Of a stretch of DNA of 64,000 nucleotides, positions 45,263 through 58,908 are shown in pieces. The translations under genes and the position numbers were made by a program. The stretch covers positions 2,046,001-2,110,000 of the forward strand of contig SWDT01000001.1 of the NCBI GenBank assembly GCA_009193035.1. Direction: 5' to 3'. How positions within the stretch are numbered: position 1 is the first letter of the stretch; every line of letters starts with the position of its first letter. Origin of the DNA: Halicephalobus mephisto (taxonomy: Eukaryota; Nematoda; Chromadorea; Rhabditida; Panagrolaimidae). The notes beneath the pieces were generated by a model. The model ran no database searches, was not told where the DNA came from, and worked only from the letters and a program-made list of their open reading frames with translations.

Positions 45263-48200
45263 CTAGAAATACGGAATGTCGTTTTGGATATATTGCAAGT
45301 GATCGTACATCTTGCTTCGTACACTGTTGTAACATGAATTGATGATTGAAAACATATATTTAGCCGCATCCCGATCAGACATTTCTGGAGTAAAGCGGGT
45401 CCTGAGTTGTTGTATTGTTTTGCCCCGGAAACAGGGGAGTTTGGTGTCCAACATTAGAGTTACTAAAGAGATGAAAGCATTGTAATGAGGTCGAATGGCG
45501 AGATAAGCTTGAATACAATGGGTAGCGAATTGTTTAAAAGGAGGTGAATCAACTTTGTGACCCATAATATCAACCATTTCTTGGGACAGTTTGAAATCCG
45601 GTTCAAATCCTAAGTTACCACCGGGACTACTTTCGAACATGAAACCAAAGTCAATATGAATGATATGGCCATGTTTGTTAAGCATAATGTTTCCATTGTG
45701 CCGATCCTTGATTTGAAGAAGAAAACTAAAGACACTATAAGCTGCCATAGAACGAACAAAGTTCCTCCTCGCTACTTGGAAAGCCTCGCTACTTTCATCA
45801 CCATAAGTAGTCTGGAAATATTCAAAAAGACCGTAATCGGTCTGTCTTCCAAGTTGATCTCTTGATTTCGAGTCAGGAACGCATTCGATGACACCACAGC
45901 CCGGACTAGTAGCAACTACACGGTAAGGGAACAAACAGACATCAATGTTCAGGGCGTCAAAGACATTCTTCATCAATTGCATCAATTGAAGCGCCAGCAT
46001 GTCCTGACGGACATCATCTCCAACTTTGAAAATTGCTGCCTTCCACGACACATTAGATTCAGGATGATTCAAGTTCTTCAATTCATTTTCCAGCTTCTGT
46101 TTAGAGGTTTCCTGATCTCGGTAATAGTTGAGACAAAGATTTTCAACCTCATTCACGTTCCCTCGTCGAACTTTGAATCTAGCCAAGAATGGGGCTTTGG
46201 CAGCACTTTGCATAGGTGTAGCACTGGAGTAATCAATTTGTAGTAAAATTGATTCCGGGTTAGATGGAAGATAGCCAATACAATCAACAGAAACCTCAGC
46301 CAAAGCTTTCAAACAAGCCTTTTTACGGGCATCACCCTTAGGGAACGGTTTGATAGTACCAGAAATACGGGTGATTTTATCAAATAAATCAAATTCACTC
46401 AAGTAGAATCTACGAGCAGCCCCCTCTAAATGGTTGATAATCTTATCTGACAATTCTTTCAACGGCTTATAGAGGACAGGATCTTCAACCGTAGCATCTT
46501 CATCAGTGTACATGTTAGCTTTCATGTTCCACAACAATTGATGAGCTAATAATTGGGAATGGCCAGCTAGCCATAAAATCAATTCGGAAACATAACCCAT
46601 GGTATCCCACCGAGTAGCTTGAACCAGCTGAGAAATATAAAGCATTAAGACATCAGCAGAATATGTCCTCAATACTCTGACAGCATATTGAATAATGCAG
46701 GAATGCTGAGTGTACATCCTCGGAGACAATAGAGATAAAGCCATAACCGGAGAACATCTCGCCCAAGTAAGGATGTGACTAACCTAAAATCCCAAAATTA
46801 AAACAGAATGAAAGTTTAAATAACAAACATCAAAGGTATCATAATTAGAAGTTCCATCGCCTAGGAAAAGCGGAAGAGCTTGAGGCATATGGGAGACTTG
46901 TTCTGGATTCATCCTCACCAGATCTTGAAGAGTGCTGCGAACAGTAGTGTGAGCTCTAAATCTGGCATCCAAACAAATAGCTAATTGAGTGGATATCTCC
47001 CAAGCAAATTTCGTCAAATCCCTCATTTGCTTTACATCGGAGCGTGTCTCCCCAAATGTTGTCTTCAGCCATCTCTCAACATTAACCTTCTCATCTTCAA
47101 CATGGTCTCCAAGAGGATAAAGCCAAGCATCCAAGCGTTCAATTTCATTCGCAACAAGTAGAAGTAGAAGATGTCGGCGTCTGAGACAGTTTCTCACTTG
47201 TCTTTCAATATCCCGATTCACTTGATCCACCGGACGATTCCTAACTTGAGAAGCTCCATTTCTGGATTGAGCTGCAACAATCGGGATAGTATTAGCCCAT
47301 GTACTGATAGGGGATGAAGCAGACCCATGCCACGTTTGAACAGGTCTCTGGCTGTTCTCAGTGGAAAAACTGCTATTGGCAAGCATGGGATGGGTATTAC
47401 TCAGATTAAGTTCCATATCATTACAGAGGAAACACTCCTTTTTGATATACTTAGAATCAGCGTACAATGTTTTCCAGAATATAATCAGCTGTTTCAAATC
47501 GCTCTTCAATTGAGTAAGAGACTGAGTAGGGGTCTGAGGAGGTAAAGTGAAAAAGTCAAAAGCAGTCGAGTACACTCGCTGACGAAGAACATTCTTCGAG
47601 AGTCCATTCGACGAAGAGTCGCTTTGAATCATGTCAAGAATCGATGAAAGCAATCTAAATCGAATCCCAACAGCTTCAATATTCCTCGTAATCGTCACTA
47701 AAACAATATTAAATTTTAAACCAAATAAGTCTCCGAAATCCTACCCGACGAATTCAAATGAGAAGGCATCAAAGTCAGATGCTGATATATCGAGCTCACG
47801 GGAGCCAGTCGATCACCAATAATCATAGATAATGTTTGAACAAACATGAGTTCAAACAAGTCAATTTCTTCTTGCTTACAGTACTTTGCTAAGCATATTC
47901 GCTCGGTCAAAAAGTTCACCCATATCACATGAGGAAGGATCTGAGGAGAAGGCTGACGACCACAAGAATGAACTGAAAGTGGACAGATCGGCGTATCCTC
48001 ACGCTCAAACATTCCAATTTGTCGTTGAGCAATAGTCAACCAACAGGAAGCCATTTCATGGAGAAAATGCATTTGAAAGTCATTTCTTGCTGCTAGAATC
48101 CAGTTCCAAGCTGTCGTACACAACCGAAGGATGGATTCATTGAACCTTCTCAAAGGTATCCAGACAAGGTTTCTCAACAGACGGTGATTTAGAGAATCCA

Positions 48201-51200
48201 GGTGAATGAAGAAAGCTGACATCCGCATTACAGCATTTGTAATCATCACCTCATCTTCTCTTTCTAATCCATTATCGAGAAGTTTTTCCAAATTATCAAT
48301 CAAAGCCTCTTCTGCAGAAGAAGGGTCTCTCATCTCGGACAGCATCACCAGCATTCCCTTTACTTGACCAAGATACTCCGACCTCGTACTCAGAAATGAC
48401 AAATAAGAAGCTACATCGGTTCCATAAGCATCATCCTTCATCGTTCCAGTATGATCGATATATAAAAAGTCGTCAGTTCGATGGCTATTGTTCAACACTG
48501 CACTTATCGTCAATTTGAGGGAATTATCATTAGCCGAATTAGTCTGTCTAACATACTCTAACAGATGACTGTGAGTCGTTCCAGGTGCCCATTTCATAGC
48601 TTCACTTAAAAGTTGCTCGCACCTGTGACCAAAATCATTAGCAACCATCGTTCTCTGTTCCAGAGAATCCTGAAGCTGGATCGTCCACGGAAGGTCCTTG
48701 AAAGTCAATACAGATTCAACACATTCTGGATCTGATTCCAAATTCTTGGATAGTGTTTGAAGCATATGAAGAGCAGTAAATATAACATCGCCATTCCAGA
48801 GAAGAAACGGGAAGGTAAAAGTCAGTTTACTCAAACACATGTCAGCGCATTTTCGAATCTGAAAATTACCAAAATTACCAACAAGTCAAGTAAAACCAAC
48901 CTCTCGAACATTGTTCCCAAACTGAACAAGACAAAACTGAGCATGCCGGACCAAATGACTTTCAATTTCTCTACCTTCCCCATACTTAATCTTAGCATGG
49001 ACAAGATACTCATCGAAGATGATAATTGCTGCAGTAAGGATACATTGCCATATGCCACTCTTGTCCTTTCGTATTGCCCGGTCTTCTAAGTACTTGAAAA
49101 AGCAATGAACAGCATCCGGATGGTCGGAGTGAATGACTCTCATCTTCTCCATTCGACATACAGAAAGTAGATAAAGGCATTGAGCGACATCCATTCGATT
49201 AATAAGAGCAATAACATCAGCGTTCTGATTAAGTTCTTGGCACACTGTATTGCGAAGTTCTTGGATTTCAATCTGAAAAGCAAATCATTCAATGACAAAA
49301 ATATATAAACATACAGGAGTAATACCACTCATTCTGATAGCAGCATTGTCGATTAATTCAGACTTCAAATTCTCGTTTGCTATCAATACTGGAGACTTTG
49401 AAGCAATCATACAGACAGCTGTATACCAATCTTCAGGCCAAAGTCCCGAATAAGAGACATCAAATCCCAATACTGAACAGTAGAACCAAAAATCACGGAA
49501 AAGATTCCTCAACTTGATTGTGGGGTTCGTAATCGGTTCTAACTTCGAGACAACTGCAGAAATCTTGGGTATCAGGACACCAAGACTTCCAGCACTTGTC
49601 GAGACCTTGATCATAGACTTAGCCATCTTCTCCCCCACTCGTTTACCTTCAACACCTAGCTGCACAAACAGCTCAAGTAATCTGATGAGCAAATTCATCT
49701 GATCTTCTTCAGTAGCTGCAGTTGAGGCTAATTTCGCAAGCGCATTATCAACAGCCAATGACACATGACTAAATACTGGAAGTAACAACCTCAGTGAAAA
49801 TGAAGTAACTTACGCGTATCGATGGTCTATAGTATCTGGATCTGAAGTGTAGACTCTATTTGAAGATTCCACCGTAACTTGAACGAAGAGCTTCATGACA
49901 CCGTCGTATATAGATTTGGCACCAGCAATAATCATATCCGTCATACAATTCACTATCAGGTTATCCTGAGGTGAAGGAGGATTACAGAACCGTTGAAGGA
50001 ATATCTGAAGGACTAATTCCGGAACATCATTTTGTTCCCCTAAAGCTACACCTATTCTCCCGAGAGTAAGAATGGCGTTTTCCAAGGTTAACGTTGAATT
50101 CCTAAAAAATAATTAGGATAATCAGAGGAAGTAAGAAATCTTACGGGTCATCCTTGACAGCAATCAAATACAATTTCGAAGATACACCTGCTAAACAAGC
50201 CTGAACACTACTGTGATCTACAACAGTAGCAGCTTTCAAAGCTTTACAAAGAGAATCTATAGCTGCGGTTCTCAAACTAATGAATCCTAGGCGTTTTCTG
50301 TAGCTCGGATCCACTTCTGGTCTCTTCTCCTTCGCACCCTTCTTCTCTAGAATCCCATCACCAACGAATTGAGTAAGAACAGGAGCAGGATCTAACAGAA
50401 ATCGACAAAGAATTTGAACAATGAGATTCTTTGCTAAGACTGGGAATTTCTCAGAAATACTTCCAAGAGCTTCAAGAGCAATTACATTAATCGGCATGAA
50501 CATGGAAGAATATCGCTGGGTCTTCTGCATTCGATCTGTCACTGTCGAACAAACCAGATCAGCATCTAAAAATCAGCTTAATTCTTCACAGAAGCTAAAA
50601 ACAAACCATTTTCATCGACAGCACTCCATACAAAGAGCTCTAGACATATTGAATTAGCAACAACCAGCATTTTCAGTCGATTCACAACTGATTCAGCATC
50701 AAGAACTTTCTTGTTCTTCAAGTAATAATGACGAGGGTTATCCTTCACACTATCTCTTTGAGAAATTAACTCTTGACCACGTTTGAACATCCGGAGAGAG
50801 AATTGGTTAATCTTTTTGGCATACATGTCCGGAACCGGAGCATCATCGTCGTGCATAGAATAAGGAGAAAGAGCATCACGGAGAAGAGTTACAACTACGA
50901 GCTCAATAGTTTCAGAGATGCTTTTGTAGGGAAATCTTCGGAGTTCACCAGAAATAAACACTTCATTTGCAATTTTATCCAATCTAGCCAGAACCTCCTG
51001 ATCCATCAATTGCAGTAGTAAATTCGTCAATCTCTGGATCTCATCAAAGCAGAAAGCAAATGGAGGACGAGAATCAGGCTTCGGTGGGGCATTAACAAAA
51101 CTACAACCATGCTTGGAAGGAACGTTCTTCAGAGAATGCTTGACCTCCTTGTCTCCATCCTTCCAAAACCAATTCGAACTGTCAACCGTAAGCTTGACGG

Positions 51201-51903
51201 GAACAGTATTTGGAGTCTCATCCTCCATCATAAATGGCAATGGGAATAGATGAGATAATAATACATGGTTTTTCGATACAGAATATCGACCGATAGATCG
51301 CATAGTTCCCAGAACCATGCAAACAATCTTCATAATGTCAACCCTGGATTCGAAGGTTGCTTCTGATTCGTTGTCCATGGAATCAGCATCATCTGAAGCA
51401 GCTTCTGATTTACAGAAGAATACAATTTTCTCAATCAGCATGGCGAGTAGATTCAACTGTTCAGTAACGATATCGTCACGAACATGAGGGAAATGAGCAG
51501 CAATGTCGGAGAGACCAGTGTTGAACGAAAACACAAAATGTTCATATATGGCAACTTCTGAAACGATATTCCATGCATGAAATTACTGGAATAAAGACCT
51601 ACTATCAGTTTTGTTGACAGCAGCATCATCAATCCACCGCATCAACGGGAGTCTCTTCAATATCTTCAGCAAAAAGTCAGACACACCTTCTACATGTTCA
51701 CCAGATGAATACAAAACATAGAAACAACCGGCTATGGCGGCAGATCTGACGTTGTGAGTAAGGGGAGCATTTTCAAACCCACTAGCTAAGGAACCGAAGA
51801 TCCGCTGAATGACATCACTGAGATTGGAGTGTTTCTTTTTAGCCAAGCACAGAGCTACTCCCTGCAGATTTATCAGTGGGAAGTTTTCTTGCATTATTGT
51901 CAT
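45263..51903 (-). CDS. phosphatidylinositol 4-kinase III alpha (PI4KA)
   Basis: Nine exons (45263-46783, 46829-47697, 47745-48858, 48901-49272, 49315-49768, 49814-50101, 50145-50565, 50607-51557, 51603-51903) encode 2096 residues, full length for the family. PI4KA makes PI4P at the plasma membrane with TTC7/EFR3 partners. The N-terminal alpha-solenoid region shows LFVQLGVEGKR, GVLIPKISAV, LFRDFWFY and GLWPEDWYTAVC. The PIK helical region precedes the catalytic lobe (IFKVGDDVRQDMLALQL, FPYRVVATSPGCGVIE). The catalytic loop is DRHNGNIML, the metal-binding motif HIDFGFMFESSPGGN, and the protein ends YIQNDIPYF. The last exon alone covers the kinase domain. The ATG at 51903 aligns with the conserved N-terminus. 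A two-codon upstream ORF overlaps it. The C. elegans counterpart is pifk-1. Confidence 0.96.
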
Positions 51904-51912
51904 GCCATCTGG

Positions 51913-51921
51913 CTGAAAAAG
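51913..51921 (-). promoter_or_regulatory. candidate splice or trans-splice acceptor of PI4KA
   Basis: CTTTTTCAG on the minus strand ends 9 nt before the PI4KA ATG. No coding exon is visible upstream and the N-terminus is already complete by homology, so a spliced leader or a 5' UTR intron is likely. Confidence 0.35.
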
Positions 51922-52002
51922 TAGAGCTAAACAAAGGTACAATAAATAGAATTATATTGAGGAAACACGCAAACTATAAAGAACAAACAGCTATATCGGA
52001 AA

Positions 52003-52077
52003 ACTCCGCCGCTCCGATTGTCATTCAGGTCCTGAATGCCAGACATCCCATTTATCCAAAAAACAAAGCGGCGGAGT
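52003..52077. repeat. 75-bp foldback element
   Basis: ACTCCGCCGCT at 52003-52013 is perfectly inverted at 52067-52077. Inside lies CATTCAGG-T-CCTGAATG at 52022-52038. The GC-rich ends contrast with the AT-rich flanks. It could be a tiny MITE remnant or a promoter palindrome. Confidence 0.6.
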
Positions 52078-52456
52078 AAAGAGTTGAACGATATATCAAC
52101 AAACATAAAAATAGCTTTATAGCTACTGATAAGTGAAGAACTAAATTTGCCCTTTAAGTTTATTTACTCTAATGTGATATTTTGAGAATAAATTGGAATA
52201 GGAATAGTTTCGTATATCATTGAATCCTAAGAGATTACCCTTAATGCTTTCAGACTCTGATTTTAAAATCTATTCTACAAGTCGTTTTAGAAACAGACCT
52301 CGGTATTTTCTAATTTTATTTTAGCACAGATATATAGACCTATTTTAAGTTAAATAATCTTTTATCATTTTCTCCCTAACTCAGTTTTCTTTAAAAACTT
52401 TATAAACATGATACAAATTACAAACACAACCAAGAATGCTACAAAATTACCGGATT

Positions 52457-53239
52457 TCAAACTTGAGATTTCTTAATTTCCCTTCTGATCCGCTCACTCC
52501 GGCGAGTCGGAATAATATAGGGAGTAAATTTGGAATGTTCCTTCAAGTTACGATTTCCAACAGGAATAGCAATTCCCTGTTCGTCATTTCCATTGTTTTC
52601 TTTATCGTCATCTTTTTTCTCACCATCCGATTTCTTGTTATTATTATTTCCAACATTAGTAATGAATTCATTAGTGTCATCTTCATCGTTTTCTTCATCT
52701 TCCAAATCATTGAAGTCAATGAGAGGAAGTTTCGGCATTTCTTGACATTCGTCTTGACGAGATCCTTCCAAAAGGGCATTATTATCCTTAGCATGAGATT
52801 CTGTGTCATCTTCCGGCATAATGATCTTCCTGTAATATCGTTCGAACTGCTGAAATACATACTTTCTTTATATATAAGTCGATAAAACCCCACCTTATTA
52901 TGTTTCATTACTCTGGTTTTCATGTTTTCATCGGTAATGTCCTCAATATTGATAGAGCTGCAGTCTACCTCCTTGTCAAAATTCAAAGCACGGAGTTCCT
53001 GCTTGACTTCTGCGTTGGTCAAAGGTTTTTTACCCGGTTTGACGACTTGTACAAACTGAAAATAAAGATTTATATATGGAAATATGGCGGAAACTTACTT
53101 TCCCAGTATTGCAATCCAATTCCAAGCTGACATCCTCATTTTTGGAAATCATTTCGTACTTGTTACAAATATGATCTATATTATAGAAATATCTGGCGAT
53201 CGATTTGTGAATATCATCATCCAACGATTGATTCGACAT
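52457..53239 (-). CDS. acidic, probably nuclear protein, family not recognised
   Basis: Three exons (52457-52849, 52894-53055, 53099-53239) encode 231 residues. The first 115 residues look folded (IARYFYNIDHICNKYEMISK; FVQVVKPGKKPLTNAEVKQE; TDENMKTRVMKHNK). They are followed by a disordered, strongly acidic and Asn/Lys-rich stretch with DFNDLEDEENDEDD and KKSDGEKKDDDKENNGND. The C-terminus is basic: IPTRRSERIRREIKKSQV. TRRSER-type motifs occur in several chromatin and kinetochore proteins, but this alone does not identify a family. No signal peptide or membrane span is present. The gene lies upstream of PI4KA on the same strand, 553 nt away. I do not recognise an orthologue. Confidence 0.7.
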
Positions 53240-56150
53240 CTGGAAGGAATGAATAAGTAGAATAATATCTAAAACAGAATGTGAGAAGCAGTACGTCGAA
53301 ATAAAGAAGTAAAATTTGCTTCTTGCGCGTTAATACTAGAGACCAAAAGTGACCCTCATTGTCCTCTGCTATCCGGTCCGAAGGATTTATTATAGATTTA
53401 TATCGGAATAAATATATCTTACTGATATTAACATGTAAAAAAGAAAAGTAAAATCTAAAATACAAAAAAGCCTACTCTAATTAGATTAAAGTCATCAGTT
53501 GCTTTTTGTATTAAACCCGAATTATATCCGGAAACGAGAGAACTCTTACGGTCGCCAGAGATTTGCGGTGAGAGTTCATTTCGCATTCCGCGGCAAGGAA
53601 AATTTAAAAAATTGATTTTAAAATGATGCCTGTACCAAATCATTGTTTTCAAGGAGTTCATTCATAGTTTGTCCAATTCCACGACATTACTTTTCGAAAC
53701 GAGATAATTCATGAAGTCCACAATTCTTGATTTTGTACTTCGGTCGCTTATTCAAATAGCCGATAAAAGAACTGTAATCAGCTTAAAATATACTTTATTG
53801 GAGAAATGAATTATTTAAATTGATGAAATTGACGTATAAAAATTAATGTGTCTGAGATGAATAGTCAAAACCCGGATAATAAACAACGAAATTTCTCTGT
53901 AATTCTTGACGTATGATATATGAAAATCCGCATATTTATTTGATGCTCTTACTTTAGAAGAGTGCTCAGTAATAATAGATAATGAATTCTCAGTAAATAC
54001 CCACTAAGCCACAAAGTGAATTATCTCATTGCAAAAGACCACTTTAGCTGAAATTACTTTTCATATCAGTTTTAATGAAATTTATGAATCCTGCTTGAGA
54101 AGTATCTTGAGTTGTAAATTTTACTAAACGTTATTGATCGAAATTGAAATGGATCAGACTCGAGGGTGAAATTACTTTAAAATGAAAAAGCAACTCCTGA
54201 CGAAGGAAAATAGGTGAACATCGGAGAATCTTCTGATTTCTTGAGATTTTCTGGAGCAAAATCTAAGTAGTTTATTGATGCATCTTTTATTATTCAGTAA
54301 AAGTAAATCTTTTGAATATAAGAATTTCTGTCTTGGTCGATGAAAGTCTTTTTTCAAATAGATCGATAAGACATCCAAAACAGTGGTTATAATGTTGTTT
54401 AAATTTTCAACTTGCTACGGAAACATCTGGGGGATATGAATTCAACAAGATGGTTTTTTAAATCATAGAGAAGTCATAAATAAATCTTAAATTCATTATT
54501 CATCCTTCAGAATTATTAAGAAACAAATATTTAGAGAATTTTGTTTCCATCGTGAGTGATATTATTATTAATTCTGAAGTAGTTCTTGATGGTTTTTAGC
54601 TTTAGCAAATTTTCTGATAATCTACAAATAGAGAGAAATATATCACATTTCAAAGTTTATTAAAAACTATTAATAATTAATTTGATTATGTCATTAGATT
54701 TGCAATATTTATTTATGAACCAAATTTTATTAATCCTTCTTTTGTTTTAACACAATGCGGAAACTGAATTTAATTTTGAAAACAGTATTTTTCAATTAGC
54801 AGGATAATAGAATAAGAAATTCTATGATTAATTTTATTACGAAATCTTTGAAATTAATGTTAAATTTTATGTCGTTGTTAACTGTGAAATTAAAAATATA
54901 ACCAGCATAACATGAGACTATCGATAGATTGTAGGGTGTTGAAAATAAAAAACTTAAGATGTGGATATTTGAATAATAAATGTTTCGTCAAAATAACGAT
55001 AAACTGAGATTGATGACTATTTCCATTTTTGTCTACAGCACTCTTGGGAATAGAGTATTTTCCAGAGTCTATTATCGATCAAGTTATGTCTGGCATTCTA
55101 AAAGAATAATCTGTTTTGAAAAATCGTTACTTTTAATTTCTGAAGTATTAGTTCTATTGTTATCAGATTTATTAGCATCTAGTGTTTTTTATAAAACTGA
55201 AAAAGGACTTAGTTGAGTAATAATAGAGAAGAAATAGTATTCAGAAAAGAAAAATGGACTGAAGAGAAAATTACTATAAAAGAATATTTACATGGTCAGG
55301 GAATACGAAATTTCTGACGATCAAGTTAGATTCATTTGACTCAAGAGTGAGTAGAATATCTTGTCCAACATAAGACATTTAGAATTAAAGTTACTTGTTT
55401 CATTTCTTATCATTATTGTAAATATATTTATTATATAACAAATTTATTATGAAAGGGTATATCTGAAGACTGAAAGAAAGTAAGAATGATAGCAAAGTCC
55501 ATGACATGTAGGACTGAAAATCAATTTGTTTGTGAGAATACAATAATCCTTTTCGAATTTTCTTCTTTGGTGACGGAATAAATTCCATTATTTATATCCT
55601 TGTTCATGGAAATCCTTACCTTTGTCTACTTAACCTTTTGAGAGGTTTAAGATGATCAATATTCTGAGAAATGAGAAACCAATTTTCCTCAATATCGACC
55701 TTTGAATTCATGAAGGATACTTAGTCAGCATTCTTTTTCATGTTATCTTCTAGTTTTGCAAGAAATTCGAGTATTCTGAATACGTTATGAGGTTGGGCAT
55801 TGTTTTATTCAACTGCGCCAAAGCTATCTCCAACATCGATGTTTACCCCAAACACTCCTGTTATCCCCATATTCCACCATCCACTTAACCATTATGCTAA
55901 CCGATAAACTTTTTATTTAAAAATTAAGCTGCGAGATATAATGAGATCATTTTTCTGAATATGTACTACTAAAAATAAAAATGTCATTTCAATCTTCACA
56001 GTTGATATGCAGGAAAAATCTTGCAAACACAAAGATGGAGAAAAATCAAGTAACACTGGTGCAATTAGAGGATTGAGTATATTACACGACGAATACCCTT
56101 ATTGGTGAAAGGACTAAATGCGAACGGGGGTTCCAGAATTCGATGAAGTC
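53240..56150. other. AT-rich intergenic region
   Basis: About 2.9 kb of very AT-rich sequence. Open frames such as 54980-55216 or 55400-55588 are short, lack domains and look like chance. No structured RNA or transposon was seen. Confidence 0.45.
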
Positions 56151-58908
56151 TTAAATGCCAGAATCAACTGACGAAGCTCGGTTGAGGAAAGCACGAGTCA
56201 CGGATCCTGGTCGCTCCGATTCCGTCAGCATGGGATCGTGATTTACACCGTATATCTTTATAGCTTTTCTACCCATTCGTTGCAGAAGTTCTTGCGAGAC
56301 ACGATGAGCAGTTCTAAGGGAAGTGTGCCATTCTTTGAGGGAAATCTCGTCCTGAAACGGAGCTCCATTATGGTGTTTTCCCTTTCATCTTTACCTGATT
56401 AGTGAGGATTACTTTTGTCTCTTTAAATCCTTCCTTGAGCTTGATAACAATTGTTTGTTCTCCTTTCACTTGCTGAAGCTCTGCCACGACTTCTTCAATT
56501 TGGTCCATAAACACGAGCTAAAGTAATTCTCGTTAGTGTTTTCCAACCTCAACAAACCTCGGGTTTTCCGCTAAGTGATTCTGGGTACAATTCGAGACGA
56601 CTCGGATACAATTTCCCGTATTTTGTTTGCCACGCTGAGGTAAACGGTCCTCCTAGTTTCTTTATGTAACCATGAACGATGACATCAGAATCTAAACGCA
56701 ATCTTATGCAGGGGAAATAATTGGAATCTTACCTTTTTCGTCGACATTCATTTTCATCTTTTGTTTGGCTTTTTTCTTCATTTCCATCTTGTCTGCATCT
56801 TGATTCACAACGTCGAACACCGTCTCGGCGATCTCGTTCTGCCACCGTTCGGAAATGGTAATATTGAAGTTCTTATATAGTTCACTGTCGGATTCTCCTA
56901 ATTTGACTCCCTTGACCTCATCGTCATCGAAATTACCAATATCGAAGGCATCAGCTGCATTCACCTCTCCTCTTGGAGGAATCAATGGTGGAGGCATTCT
57001 TCGGAGATAAATCACCTGCCAATCAACCCCTTTGAAGAATGGGTGGTCTTTTACTTCTTCGGCTCTGAAATAAATGGTAAAAATCAGGAAAATTTAACGA
57101 AATATTTACCCCTTTCCCTTGCATCCAAGGCGTTCGTGGACATCTCTCTTCAGTAAGCCTTCCAAAAGATCTCGACATTCATTTGTAAATCCCTGATCTG
57201 GCAGTTCAATATCTTGTGTCATGGTCATTTTGTCGATTTCATTCTTATCCTAAATTATCAATTATACCAATTCCAAGTAAATCGAAGGAAATATTTACAA
57301 AGGGATAAAATCAAGCCACAAGCAGGAAAGGATTAATCTGCAGCCAAGGATAAAGTGTTAATATTCAAACCAACTCACCATGCTCACCTTGGATTTGTGT
57401 TGACGGAATGGACTGTGGCCTTTCAGGAGTTTGTATAACATACAGCCAAAGGAGAACCAGTCAGCCGAAGAATCATATGCAACACCTTTGGCTAGGACTT
57501 CCGGGGCCATATACCCATGGGTTCCCCTGCAGTTTACTCGTAGACTCGAACTATTACGTTTTTAGAAAGTACAACTTACACACTCGCGTGAGGTTTCTTT
57601 TTGGAAAAGTCGCATGCTAGACCGAGATCAGAAACTCTGACGTGTCCGTTTTCGTCCAGAAGAATGTTAGCTGGTTTCAAATCCCTGTAGACGACGGACC
57701 GATTGTGCATGTGTTCAAGGCCGAGGATGACTTCAGAAGCGTAGAATAGGACCTCTGCTTCACTGAACACCCCATGTTGAGACAGATGGTAGTGCAAATC
57801 ACCTCCATTCATGAGGTCGAGGATGAAACAGAGTTTGTCTGGGGACTGGAAGGCATAAGTCATGCATACAATAAATGGGCAATCTTGCTGAAAGAACTCT
57901 TCCTCAATCCAATTAGACTAATTACTATCAACTGACCCCCGTACTAACTAGACTCAACATGATTCTTTCATTCAAAGCCAAGGTTTCTCCTTGTTTCAGC
58001 TTAATCCGCTTCTTGTCCAAACATTTCATTGCATACCTAAATAATTCTCCTAAATGATGCTAAATATAGAAACGAAATGCCCACATCTTGCCCGTGTCCG
58101 CTTTACGGCATCCGAAGACTTCACCAAACCCGCCTCGTCCAATTATCCTGTGTACGCTAAAGTCGTTCATGGTTAACTGCATGTTGAGCTCAAGATTCTT
58201 CCATTGGCAGTATCTAGTAAACTTGTCGCTTTCCAGGAACTTTGGAAACACTTCTTCTTTCAATTGCTCGCAAATTTCCATAACATAGGGCTAAAGCTCA
58301 GATTCAATTCGGGAGGAAGGAAGCAGACAAACCTGGAATAAGTCCGGCGGGACAATGTTCTTCATCAAGTTTCTCTGGACGTGCTGGAGTGATTCTTTCG
58401 TATAGTTCTGCAATAACATTAGCATTAATTTACTGGGAAAATTTAATTAAACCATACGTGAGAATGAGCCAGCATCTCAACCATGATGTGATGATCGTAA
58501 ATTTCCCTGGCTTTGACGAGACGTTCCTCCGGCGTCTCGAGTTTCTCGTATTCTTTTATCTAAATATAAACAATGAATTGACTTTGTCTGACAAAAACAT
58601 ACAGCTTCGTAAAACTTGATCTGCGGACAACTAGTCTCGGAAACATTCTCAGCGAAATCTTTCAATAACAAGAATCCTAATCTCTGGTTAAAGATTTTTT
58701 CGAATCTGATTTCTCCCGTTTTTTCCAAGTACTTTTGCATTATACTTCGGACGCTGAAAAAACATAAATTATAAATCAATTGAGCAAAGACAAACCTAGG
58801 ATCTGGCAGGATTATTTTCTTGGAAGCCCTCGCCGCCGGCTGGCTCCGGCTTTTCTCCATCGCCATGAGGTAGGAGACATCGGCCAAGACAGCTTCTAGA
58901 TCGGCCAT
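56151..58908 (-). CDS. grk-2: G-protein-coupled receptor kinase 2 (GRK2/3 type)
   Basis: Thirteen exons between 58908 and 56151 encode 707 residues with closed phases. GRK2 phosphorylates activated GPCRs and so terminates signalling; in C. elegans grk-2 is needed for chemosensation. Order of parts: N-terminal receptor-docking helix ([20 protein letters not shown]); RGS-homology region ([14 protein letters not shown]); kinase domain with glycine loop GRGGFGEVF, lysine in MYAMKCL, catalytic [12 protein letters not shown], and SDLGLACDF (DLG instead of DFG, a GRK2/3 hallmark); C-lobe [10 protein letters not shown]; and a PH domain ([19 protein letters not shown] through [11 protein letters not shown]), which in the family binds G-beta-gamma and PIP2. 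The tail ends RASSVDSGI. Length equals the family norm. Nothing is missing or truncated. Confidence 0.97.

Larger units (their letters stand above)
51904..52456. other. intergenic region with nested inverted repeats
   Basis: Upstream of PI4KA. It contains an acceptor-like CTTTTTCAG ending at 51913 and, at 52003-52077, an 11-bp terminal inverted repeat enclosing a 17-nt palindrome. No coding frame is supported. Confidence 0.5.
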
